Assembly: GCF_011493005.1 (NCBI RefSeq)
Contig: NZ_CP049156.1
Span: 3,348,001 to 3,412,000 of the forward strand
Length of the DNA: 64,000 bases
Direction of reading: 5' to 3'
From: Caballeronia sp. SBC1
GTDB taxonomy: Bacteria > Pseudomonadota > Gammaproteobacteria > Burkholderiales > Burkholderiaceae
The notes under the pieces are model-generated. The model was not told the origin of the DNA, searched no databases, and saw only the letters and a list, made by a program, of their open reading frames with translations. The translations under genes and the position numbers were made by a program. Shown in pieces: positions 18,817 to 26,149 of the stretch (position 1 is its first letter; each line of letters opens with the position of its first letter).

Positions 18817-19752
18817 GTGTCTACGCTCATCTGCGGCTCGCTCGCCTACGACAACATCATGACTTTCCAGGGCCGCTTCGGCGACCACATCCTGCCGGAC
18901 CAGGTGCATCAGCTGAACATCAGCTTCCTCGTCCCCACGATGCGACGCAACTTCGGCGGCTGCGCGGGCAACATTGCCTACGCGCTGAACCTGCTCGGCG
19001 GCGACGCGAAGATCATGGCGACCCTCGGCGAAGCCGATGCGCAGCTCTACCTCGATCGTTTCGATGCGCTTGGTTTGTCGAGGGAATATGTGCGCGTGCT
19101 GCCCGACCAGCATTCGGCGCAATGCTTCATCACCACCGACCTCGGGAACAACCAGATCACCGCATTCCACCCCGGCGCGATGATGGACTCGCACTTGAAC
19201 CACGCCAGCGAAACCAAGGGCATCACGTTGGGCATCGTTGCACCGGACGGCGCCGACGGCATGCGCCAGCACGTCGAGGAACTGGCGGCAACGGGCGTGC
19301 CCTTCGTCTTCGATCCGGGCCAGGGCCTGCCCATTCTCGAAGGTGTGCAACTTCGTCGCATGATTGAACTCGCCACTTACGTGGCAGTCAACGATTACGA
19401 GGCGAAATTGCTGAGCAACAAGACCGGCTGGTCAATCGACGAAATACTGAGCCGCGTGCAAGCGCTCGTGATCACGCGCGGCGAACACGGCGCGCAGATC
19501 CTGCACGCTGAAGGCATCGAAGAAATTCCGGCCGTGAAGGCTCAGAAAGTCGTCGATCCCACCGGTTGCGGCGACGCATTCCGTGGTGGCCTGCTGTATG
19601 GCATCGAGAACAAGCTGGGCTGGGCAAAAACAGGCCGTCTCGCCAGCCTGATGGGCGCGCTGAAAATCGAACATCAGGGACCGCAGACGTATGCGCCCTC
19701 CCGTGCCGAGATCCGCGAGCGATTCGAGCAGGCGTTTGGTTCGGCTCTCTAA
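18817..19752 (+). CDS. PfkB/ribokinase-family carbohydrate or nucleoside kinase
   Basis: Cytoplasmic kinase of about 311 residues. The family marks are FGGCAGNIAYALNLLGG (first PfkB signature), an N-terminal ICGSLAYDNIM strand, and the C-terminal anion-hole/catalytic motif DPTGCGDAFRGG with its catalytic aspartate. The GTG at 18817 is preferred because AGGGAA lies upstream and the homologous fold starts there; an ATG at 18682 would add 45 unrelated residues. Adenosine-kinase-like substrates are possible; the sequence alone does not fix the sugar. A hairpin terminator follows. Confidence 0.85.
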   Translation: MSTLICGSLAYDNIMTFQGRFGDHILPDQVHQLNISFLVPTMRRNFGGCAGNIAYALNLLGGDAKIMATLGEADAQLYLDRFDALGLSREYVRVLPDQHSAQCFITTDLGNNQITAFHPGAMMDSHLNHASETKGITLGIVAPDGADGMRQHVEELAATGVPFVFDPGQGLPILEGVQLRRMIELATYVAVNDYEAKLLSNKTGWSIDEILSRVQALVITRGEHGAQILHAEGIEEIPAVKAQKVVDPTGCGDAFRGGLLYGIENKLGWAKTGRLASLMGALKIEHQGPQTYAPSRAEIRERFEQAFGSAL

Positions 19753-19832
19753 GGATTTCGAGCAATGCAGCGAGGAAGGTCGAAATGAGTCATTGAAGCG
19801 GATTTGAGAAACGCTTAAGCAATGACATGTAG

Positions 19833-19875
19833 CGGCAGGCTGTTGGCTTTTTCAAGCAACAGCCTGCCGTAATTT
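19833..19875 (+). terminator. Hairpin terminator behind the kinase gene
   Basis: Thirteen-base arms (19833-19845 and 19857-19869) with an 11-base loop, followed by TAATTTT. It ends only about 12 bases before the ribosome site of the next gene, so it either stops the kinase transcript or sits as a hairpin at the head of the lipoprotein message. Confidence 0.65.
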
Positions 19876-19888
19876 TGTGGAGTGAAGA

Positions 19889-20365
19889 ATGAAGTTAACA
19901 AGTCGTATGGCGCTCGCAGTAGCGCTTTTTAGCTCCGTCGTCATGACGGGGTGCGCCTATAACAGCAGTTCGCCCGATGTGTACACCGCGTCGCAGGCCC
20001 AGCGCGAAGAGACGGTCCGCATGGGTACCGTCGACAGCGTGCGCGGCGTGAAGATCAGCACCAACAACGGCCAGCCTAGCGGGCTTGGCGCTATCGGCGG
20101 CGGTGCACTGGGTGCGGTTGCAGGCAGCGCGCTCGGCGGCGGGCGTGGCTCGATCCTGACGGGTATCGTCGGCGGGATCGCGGGTGCGGTGGCGGGCAAT
20201 GCTGTCGAGAACGGCGTTGCAACGCAGAACGGACTGGAGATCACCGTGCGCCTGGATAACGGCGACATGCGCGCCATTACTCAAACCGCAACCGGCGAAG
20301 TGTTCCAGGCCGGCGAGCGCGTTCGGTTGTTGTCGAGCGGCGGTGTGACACGAGTGACGCACTAG
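19889..20365 (+). CDS. Glycine-zipper outer-membrane lipoprotein (SlyB/Pcp-like)
   Basis: 158-residue lipoprotein. The signal peptide ends in the lipobox VMTGC with the lipidated cysteine at residue 22. Residues about 65-115 contain two glycine-zipper helices (GAIGGGALGAVAGSALGGG and a second copy), the membrane-inserting 2TM glycine-zipper of the SlyB/Pcp/OsmB group. The C-terminus is a small beta-rich domain with a TGE.FQ.GERVRLL stretch. Probably stabilises the outer membrane; the exact role is not shown by the sequence. Ribosome site GGAGTGAAG before the ATG. Confidence 0.88.
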   Translation: MKLTSRMALAVALFSSVVMTGCAYNSSSPDVYTASQAQREETVRMGTVDSVRGVKISTNNGQPSGLGAIGGGALGAVAGSALGGGRGSILTGIVGGIAGAVAGNAVENGVATQNGLEITVRLDNGDMRAITQTATGEVFQAGERVRLLSSGGVTRVTH

Positions 20366-20415
20366 CGGATGAAGAACGCGCCGGCATGATCGAATAGGTC
20401 TTGCCGGGGTCGGAG

Positions 20416-20452
20416 AAAAGCGCATGCGCCTTTGGGCACATGCGCTTTTTTT
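20416..20452 (+). terminator. Rho-independent terminator behind the lipoprotein gene
   Basis: Eleven-base arms AAAAGCGCATG and CATGCGCTTTT around a 12-base loop, ending in seven or more T on the forward strand; the A-run on the other side makes it usable in both directions. Confidence 0.85.
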
Positions 20453-20553
20453 CGTCTGCGAGTCTGGCGTGCGTTGGGTGTGGGGATGCTGAGCGCACCG
20501 CCCCTGCTCCGCTACATGTCTACATGCCTACACACTCACATGTGACAGTCGAT

Positions 20554-20593
20554 AAAAAACCCGCTGCCGGCAAAACTACCGGAAGCGGGTTTG
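20554..20593 (-). terminator. Terminator behind the H1-like histone gene
   Basis: Arms AAACCCGCT (20557-20565) and AGCGGGTTT (20584-20592) with an inner CCGG pair; on the reverse strand it is followed by a run of T. It lies about 70 bp past the stop codon of the histone-like gene. Confidence 0.75.
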
Positions 20594-20660
20594 GACCGCG
20601 TAGCACTACACGGTCACGGGACACATCGCGTGTGTCGAAGTACTGCGTTACAGCCTGCGC

Positions 20661-21377
20661 TTACGGACGGCTGCCCGTCGGGAACGGCCATGCAGCGGCC
20701 GGATTCAACGCCGTCTTGACCGTTGCAGCCGGGGCCGGCGCTGCAGGTGTCGTTGCTGTCGTTGCCGGCGCTACAGCAGCCGTCTTCTTCGCAGCGGCAG
20801 CCTTCTTGGCCGGAGCCTTTTTAGCAACCGGAGCGGGCGCTGCAGCAGGAGCCGCAACCGGAGCAGCAGCTACGGCAGTCTTCTTCGCAGCAGGGGCAGC
20901 CTTCTTGGCGGGCGCAGCCTTCTTGGCGGCCGCCTTTTTGGCAGGTGCCTTCTTAGCAGGCGCCTTTTTAGCAGCGGCCTTTTTAGCAGCAGCCTTTTTA
21001 GCAGGGGCCTTCTTGGCCGCAGCCTTCTTGGCAGGCGCCTTTTTGGCAGCAGCCTTCTTCGCAGGCGCCTTCTTGGCGGCAACCTTCTTAGCCGCTGCTT
21101 TCTTCGCAGGAGCCTTCTTGGCTGCAACCTTCTTCACTGCAACTTTCTTGGCGGCAACTTTCTTCGCTGCCGGTGCCTTCTTGGCCGCAACCTTCTTTGC
21201 TGCAACCTTCTTCGCCGCGACCTTCTTCACTGCGACTTTCTTGGTTGCAACCTTCTTCACTGCAACTTTCTTGGCCGCCGGTGCCTTCTTCGCTACCGTT
21301 GCCTTCTTGGCAGCCGTTTTCTTAACAGCCGGTTTCGCTGCAGCTTTCTTTGCGACGGATTTCTTGGCTAATGCCAT
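20661..21377 (-). CDS. Histone-H1-like alanine/lysine-rich DNA-binding protein
   Basis: Basic protein of about 238 residues built almost wholly from AAKK, APAKK and VAAKK repeats, like eukaryotic H1 tails, Bordetella BpH1 and Pseudomonas AlgP. It has no globular domain, and the last 45 residues are Ala/Pro-rich with few lysines. It should bind DNA without sequence preference and help compact the nucleoid. Two ATG codons stand together; the second (21377) has better spacing from AAGGAG. The repetitive DNA makes copy-number variation between strains likely, and a long antisense open frame across it is an artefact. Confidence 0.9.
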   Translation of the reverse strand: MALAKKSVAKKAAAKPAVKKTAAKKATVAKKAPAAKKVAVKKVATKKVAVKKVAAKKVAAKKVAAKKAPAAKKVAAKKVAVKKVAAKKAPAKKAAAKKVAAKKAPAKKAAAKKAPAKKAAAKKAPAKKAAAKKAAAKKAPAKKAPAKKAAAKKAAPAKKAAPAAKKTAVAAAPVAAPAAAPAPVAKKAPAKKAAAAKKTAAVAPATTATTPAAPAPAATVKTALNPAAAWPFPTGSRP

Positions 21378-21921
21378 CATTTTCTCCTTCAGGTTTCAAG
21401 ATGAGAGTCAGTTCGAACAACACCCTTCGTCAAAACCCGCTTCCCGCGTGGGCTTCTCAGGACGCACGCTGCGAAGCGGATTATTCATCGGCGTACGCTG
21501 ATGGAGCTTGCTTACGCTAATGAATACGGCAAGGCGCGCGGTGCCACAAGGCACCGCGCGCCAAATTAAGTCAGCACCAGAAGAAGGTGCCGGCAATCGC
21601 TTGATCGGGCCGTCGGCGCTGCCGACGGCATATTTCGGGGGGAAGTTTGCCCGTCCCACTGAAGGGTCCGCAAAACGCCTGTCATCTTTTTGGGCTGTTA
21701 AGCCACAAGGCGCACTTTGCATCAGGCGACCGTTCTCCTAAACCTGTTAGCCGGCGCGCGCGCAATCGTGATTGCACGCGATGGCGCCGGTTTGCCATTC
21801 ATCCCGCATTCATCCCGTCTACTCGGCGCCCTCTGCGGGCGCCCGGTCTACATCTAATTCGTTGTGGCAATGCGTCCATTGCCACTGGCTGACGCTCATT
21901 CACTGAGACTCGCTGACTGGC
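21378..21921. other. Gene-free interval between nrdB and the histone-like gene, with several hairpins
   Basis: No convincing coding frame. It holds perfect inverted repeats at 21533-21562 (13-base arms, loop ACAA), 21609-21629 (9-base arms) and 21864-21885 (9-base arms), plus a longer imperfect one at about 21750-21790. None has a clear T-run on the reverse strand. The one at 21864 is nearest the nrdB stop and may mark its transcript end; the one at 21533 would lie in the leader or promoter of the histone-like gene. Confidence 0.5.
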
Positions 21922-23217
21922 TTATTCCCAGGTCAGCGCGCCGCCCGTCTGATACTCGATCACTCGCGTCTCGAAGAAGTTGCGTTCCTTCTTCAAGTCG
22001 ATCATCTCACTCATCCACGGGAACGGATTTTCTTCGTTCGGGAACAGCGGGTCGAGGCCGATCTGCTGGCAACGACGGTTACAGATGAAACGCAAATAAC
22101 TCTTGAACATGGCGGCATTCAGACCGAGCACGCCGCGCGGCATCGTGTCTTCTGCGTACCGGTATTCCAGTTCGACGGCTTCCTGGAAGATCTCACGAAT
22201 CTCCGCGCGAAATTCCGGCGTCCACAGTTGCGGCTCTTCCAGCTTGATCTGGTTGATCAGGTCGATGCCGAAGTTGCAGTGCATAGACTCGTCGCGCAGG
22301 ATGTACTGATACTGCTCCGCCGCACCCGTCATCTTGTTCTGGCGACCCAGCGCCAGGATCTGCGTAAAGCCAACGTAGAAGAAGAGCCCTTCCATCACGC
22401 AAGCAAACACGATCAACGACTTCAGCAATTTCTGGTCCGCTTCAAGCGTCCCGGTGGTGAAGGCCGGGTCGGTCAGCGTGTTGATGAACGGAATCAGGAA
22501 CTCGTCCTTCGCGCGGATCGAGTCGACCTCGTGATACGCGTTGAAGATTTCGCTCTCGTCCAGACCCAGCGATTCGACAATGTACTGATACGCGTGCGTG
22601 TGGATCGCTTCCTCGAACGCCTGGCGCAGCAGGAACTGCCGGCACTCGGGCGCCGTGATGTGGCGATACGTCCCGAGCACGATGTTGTTGGCAGCGAGCG
22701 AGTCGGCCGTGACGAAGAAACCGAGGTTGCGCTTCACAATCCGGCGTTCGTCGTCGGAGAGGCCGTTCGGGTCCTTCCACAGCGCGATGTCGCGCGACAT
22801 GTTCACTTCCTGCGGCATCCAGTGGTTCGCACAACCCGCCAGATACTTTTCCCACGCCCACTTGTACTTGAACGGCACCAACTGATTCACGTCGGTCTTG
22901 CCGTTGATGATGCGCTTGTCCGCCACATTCACCCGCTTTGCACTTGCCGCCGCGATGTCGCTGGCGCTGGGTGCCGCGGGAGCAACGAAGTCGCTCGCAA
23001 AAATATTCGGTCCTGCTGCCATTTGGTGAGCCGCTTGAAGAACACCATGACCGGCGACTTGCGTGGCTGCATGCGAACTGACTGGAGCTGCAGCACGCGA
23101 TGCCTGGCTGACTGCTTGGCTGACGCCGGCAACCTGACCCGCCGGGTTACGCAACGTGTTGTGTTGCGAACCGTTCGAGGGAGTTACGGCAGTGGTCTCG
23201 TCATCCCAGTTGAGCAT
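21922..23217 (-). CDS. nrdB: Ribonucleotide reductase class Ia, beta subunit
   Basis: Small subunit holding the di-iron / tyrosyl-radical centre that starts ribonucleotide reduction by NrdA. 431 residues; iron ligands are visible in [18 protein letters not shown] and in [11 protein letters not shown]. The first 90 or so residues are an Ala/Ser/Gln-rich extension not found in the E. coli protein (about 376 residues), after which the conserved body begins at [16 protein letters not shown] with GGTGAG upstream. It is separated from nrdA by a DUF3820 gene, a transporter and repeats, and has its own promoter with NrdR-like boxes. Confidence 0.95.
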   Translation of the reverse strand: MLNWDDETTAVTPSNGSQHNTLRNPAGQVAGVSQAVSQASRAAAPVSSHAATQVAGHGVLQAAHQMAAGPNIFASDFVAPAAPSASDIAAASAKRVNVADKRIINGKTDVNQLVPFKYKWAWEKYLAGCANHWMPQEVNMSRDIALWKDPNGLSDDERRIVKRNLGFFVTADSLAANNIVLGTYRHITAPECRQFLLRQAFEEAIHTHAYQYIVESLGLDESEIFNAYHEVDSIRAKDEFLIPFINTLTDPAFTTGTLEADQKLLKSLIVFACVMEGLFFYVGFTQILALGRQNKMTGAAEQYQYILRDESMHCNFGIDLINQIKLEEPQLWTPEFRAEIREIFQEAVELEYRYAEDTMPRGVLGLNAAMFKSYLRFICNRRCQQIGLDPLFPNEENPFPWMSEMIDLKKERNFFETRVIEYQTGGALTWE

Positions 23218-23882
23218 AAATTCTCACCATCAATTTAGATCGGTTTGTACCATCTTTCCATGAGCGATAAAAGAGCTTGCTCATAAAAATCCTGTTTTCG
23301 TGTTGACGCTGCTACTTGCATACAACACTTTGCGTTGAGCTCACTGCTTGAAGCTTCATGCGAAGTCTCGTTGAACGTGTTCGATGCAGTGCTCGCTCAG
23401 TGCTTCTTCAAGCTCTTTCAACGGTGCTTTTGCTTGGAGCACCTGCATCGTCCAGCTCTGCTGTGAATCGTCTTTCGTGTGGTCTTGCGTGCGCAATTAG
23501 CGTGGCAGCAAGCGTGGAAATTGAAGCGTGAGATCGAACAGCTTTCACTGCGTGATTGCTTCGATGAAAACCTGGTGCGTCCGCTTATTCGCACAATGCG
23601 CGATTGTCCGGTCAAGTGCTGCTCGCGACTATCTTCACTTCACGACGATGCTCACCCTACCTCCGAGCCAAGCTTTGGATCATGAGCTTCCATGACCCGC
23701 TTCAACCTGCTTTTCGAGTGCCGAGCGACATGAAAAACCCGTTGCGCCGAGCTCGCGATTACACGCGTCTTGCTGCTGAAAACGATACGCTGGCGCGCCT
23801 CGTTTCCATGTCGAAAGTGTAGCACTCGACGTCGTCATCGCAAAGGCAAAACCACAAAATATTGGGTGTTTTGTGCCTGCGA
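23218..23882 (-). other. Unusually long leader of nrdB, no credible coding frame
   Basis: If transcription starts at the predicted promoter, about 660 nt precede the nrdB start. The stretch is visibly poorer in G+C than its neighbours, and its open frames on either strand (up to about 70 codons) do not look like proteins. A second promoter-like pair (TTGCGA, 16 bp, TACACT on the reverse strand, roughly 23815-23845) may also serve nrdB. It may hold a regulatory leader RNA or a small RNA; I recognise no known family. Confidence 0.45.
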
Positions 23883-23898
23883 CGACTACCTATAGTAC
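23852..23898. promoter_or_regulatory. Tandem NrdR-like boxes upstream of nrdB
   Basis: Two 16-bp near-palindromes at 23852-23867 (13 of 16 positions fit acaCwAtATaTwGtgt) and 23883-23898 (10 of 16), with centres 31 bp apart, the helical phasing typical of NrdR sites. The second overlaps the -10 of the predicted nrdB promoter. Matches were counted by eye against the consensus I remember. Confidence 0.6.
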
Positions 23899-23917
23899 AA
23901 ACGAATACGTCATGCAA
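23889..23917 (-). promoter_or_regulatory. Predicted nrdB promoter
   Basis: Reverse strand: -35 TTGCAT (23912-23917), 17-bp spacer, -10 TATAGG (23889-23894). The -10 lies inside the outer NrdR-like box, matching the arrangement in front of nrdA. Confidence 0.45.
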
Positions 23918-24004
23918 GAGCGGATTTCACGCGTGAAAATGCGACTGTGATGTCACTGCGCGCACGCGTGGATCACCCACCAGCGGCTGCTCGCACACAA
24001 CTTT

Positions 24005-24223
24005 TCAACCTCGCTTGTCGCGCAGCGGCGTGAGTAGTTCGCGCAAATTGTTGTGATCGATTTCGTGCATCAGCGCGAGCAGCCGGCCGAGTTGTCCTGC
24101 AGGAAAACCCTCACGTGCGAACCACGCGAGATAGTGACCGGGCAGGTCCGCGATCACGCGGTCCTTGTACTTTCCGTAGGGCATCTTCTGCGTGACGAGA
24201 CGCTGCAGATCTTCCGGGTCCAT
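24005..24223 (-). CDS. DUF3820 family small protein
   Basis: 72-residue cytoplasmic protein, MDPEDLQRLVTQKMPYGKYKDRVIADLPGHYL-type start; the MPYGKYK..VIADLP..YL.WF pattern is the DUF3820 signature. The ATG has GAGGAG eight bases upstream. It lies upstream of the nrdB promoter on the same strand and divergent from the MFS gene. The family is sometimes linked with nucleic-acid enzymes, but no function is established here. Confidence 0.85.
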   Translation of the reverse strand: MDPEDLQRLVTQKMPYGKYKDRVIADLPGHYLAWFAREGFPAGQLGRLLALMHEIDHNNLRELLTPLRDKRG

Positions 24224-24347
24224 CGTCGTTCTCCTCGGGTTTTATCGGAGCGAAGTGTCGCTCATCTCGGCAACTCGCGATGTCGCTGTCATGATATCGA
24301 TGCCATAATCCAGCTTCCCGCCGCGAAGAGATCCCCTTCCGTTCTCC

Positions 24348-25745
24348 ATGTCGCTAGCCATCAAAGCTTTCGTTGCCCCTCTCATCGTCGCCTGCGCGAT
24401 GTTCATGGAAAGCGTCGATGCCAATGTCATCGTCACCGCTATTCCCGAAATGGCCAAAGCGTTCGGCCGTGATCCCGTCACGCTGAAGATTGCCGTCACC
24501 AGTTACGTGCTCGGCCTCGGGGTTTTCATCCCGATCTGCGGCTGGGTCGCCGACCGCTTCGGCGCGCGCACGATCTTCCGTCTCGCTATCGGCATCTTCG
24601 TCGCCGGCTCTCTCCTCTGTGCGGCGTCCACTTCGCTGATTCCGTTCACGCTCGCGCGTTTCGTCCAGGGCGTAGGCGGCGCGATGATGGTGCCGGTCGG
24701 CCGGATCATCATCTTCCGTTCTGTGCGCCGCTCCGAATTCATCCGCGCGATGAACTACCTCTCGTTACCCGCCATGCTCGGCCCCGCCGTCGGGCCGCTG
24801 CTCGGCGGCTTTATCACCACCTATTTGCACTGGCGCCTGATCTTCTTCATCAACATCCCGATCGGCATCCTTGGCATCTACCTGACCAACCGTTACATCG
24901 GTAACGCGCGCGAGCCGCATCCCGGACCGCTCGACTGGTTCGGCTTCTTTCTGTCAGCGAGCGCCGGCACATTGTTTCTGCTCGGACTCTCGCTGATCGG
25001 CGGCGAGCTTGTCTCCAACCTGACAGCAACATGCATGACGCTCGCCGGCGTCGCTTTCCTGATCGTGTATTTACTGCACTCGCGACGCGTAAAAATTCCG
25101 CTCCTTGATCTGCGCTTCCTCCGCGTGCCGACGTTCCAGGCGAGCGTGATGGGCGGCTCGTTGTTTCGCATCGGCTTGGGAGCGGTGCCTTTCCTGCTCC
25201 CGCTCGCAATGCAGGAAGGCCTCGGCATGAGCGCGTTCAAGTCCGGGTCGATCACCTGCGCGTCCGCGTTTGGCGGCATGTTCATGCGCTCGCTCGCGTC
25301 GCGCGTGCTGCACCGGTTCGGCTTCCGGCAGACGCTGATAGTCAACGCGGCACTGTCAGGCATCGCGATCGCCGCGTGCGGCATGTTCTATCCGGGCACG
25401 CCGACGTGGCTCATCTGGGCCGTCGTGCTCCTCGGCGGTTTTTTCCCGGCGTTGCAATTCACGAGCCTCAACTCGCTGACGTATGCCGAGATCGAAAGCC
25501 GCGATGTCGGCCGCGCGACGAGTCTCGGGAGTTTTATCCAGCAGGTGTCGCTGGGGTTGGGCGTGACGATCGGTGGTATCGCGCTCCAGATTTCACATTC
25601 GCTGCAGGGACATCCGCAGATTGTCTGGTCGGATTTCTGGCCGGCGTTTGTCGTCGTCGGATTGTTTTCGTTCCTTTCGATTCCGATTACCGCGAAGCTG
25701 AGTCGGGACGCTGGACATGAGATATCGAGGGGAACGCGCGGGTGA
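24348..25745 (+). CDS. MFS transporter, DHA2 (EmrB/QacA-like) drug efflux type
   Basis: Integral inner-membrane exporter of 465 residues with about 14 hydrophobic segments. Family marks are the early MFMESVDANVIVTAIPEMA (the TM1 aspartate motif of DHA2 pumps), the loop GWVADRFGARTIF (motif A), ARFVQGVGGAMMVPVGR (motif B) and LGPAVGPLLGGFI (motif C of exporters). No adaptor or regulator gene adjoins it. It stands alone in the opposite direction between the two ribonucleotide reductase genes; substrate unknown. Confidence 0.9.
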   Translation: MSLAIKAFVAPLIVACAMFMESVDANVIVTAIPEMAKAFGRDPVTLKIAVTSYVLGLGVFIPICGWVADRFGARTIFRLAIGIFVAGSLLCAASTSLIPFTLARFVQGVGGAMMVPVGRIIIFRSVRRSEFIRAMNYLSLPAMLGPAVGPLLGGFITTYLHWRLIFFINIPIGILGIYLTNRYIGNAREPHPGPLDWFGFFLSASAGTLFLLGLSLIGGELVSNLTATCMTLAGVAFLIVYLLHSRRVKIPLLDLRFLRVPTFQASVMGGSLFRIGLGAVPFLLPLAMQEGLGMSAFKSGSITCASAFGGMFMRSLASRVLHRFGFRQTLIVNAALSGIAIAACGMFYPGTPTWLIWAVVLLGGFFPALQFTSLNSLTYAEIESRDVGRATSLGSFIQQVSLGLGVTIGGIALQISHSLQGHPQIVWSDFWPAFVVVGLFSFLSIPITAKLSRDAGHEISRGTRG

Positions 25746-25780
25746 AGCAAGAGCGTGGCGATTCATCAAAGGCGGCGACG

Positions 25781-26100
25781 ATACATATAAGAAAGCCAGC
25801 GCTGAATTCGCCAGCCCGGTCCGTCGTCGAAAAAGCCAATGCATCTTCGGTGCCGGCTTCGGGTTTCAAACGCTGCAACGCGTCCGAACTCGGCGAGCGT
25901 AAATACAAACGGCTCACTCCGAACTCACCTGCGAAACCGATTGCGGAAAGGGCCACCGCTGCGGGACCGCGACTCGAATTTCAAACGCTGTAGTTACCCG
26001 ACCTCAGCGAGCACAAATAGAAAAGGCCGGTTCCGAATTCGCCCGCCCTTTCCACCGCTGAAAGAACCAACGCTTCGTACCGGCCTTCAATCTCACCGCT
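25781..26100. repeat. Degenerate tandem repeat, three units of about 115 bp
   Basis: Three imperfect copies follow one another between the MFS and nrdA stop codons, starting near 25785, 25900 and 26012. Shared anchors are GAATTCGCC / GAACTCACC / GAATTCGCC at 25805, 25921 and 26035 (spacing 116 and 114), and TTTCAAACGCTG at 25863 and 25979, each followed by a CGA.CTC.GCGAGC block. The third copy is shorter and decayed. No coding frame spans it. Origin unknown; it looks like an intergenic repeat family rather than a mobile element. Confidence 0.6.
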
Positions 26101-26108
26101 AGCTGACT

Positions 26109-26139
26109 GGCGAGAGGCCGATTGCATCGGCCTCTCGCC
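26109..26139 (-). terminator. Strong stem-loop at the 3' end of nrdA
   Basis: Perfect 14-base arms (26109-26122 and 26126-26139) with a 3-base loop, ten bases past the nrdA stop. There is no T-run on either side, so it may be a transcript-protecting end hairpin rather than a complete intrinsic terminator. Confidence 0.6.
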
Positions 26140-26149
26140 CACAACCGTC

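Noticed and set aside
20870..21350. CRISPR or satellite array in the histone-like gene
   Set aside because: Repeats are in-frame codon repeats without unique spacers of constant length.
20401..21501. 366-codon forward frame rich in [10 protein letters not shown] repeats
   Set aside because: It is the complement of the Lys/Ala repeats of the histone-like gene; stop codons are rare there because of the repeat.
23479..23822. Two forward frames of 68 and 72 codons in the nrdB leader
   Set aside because: No ribosome site, no protein-like pattern and no support on either side; treated as noncoding.
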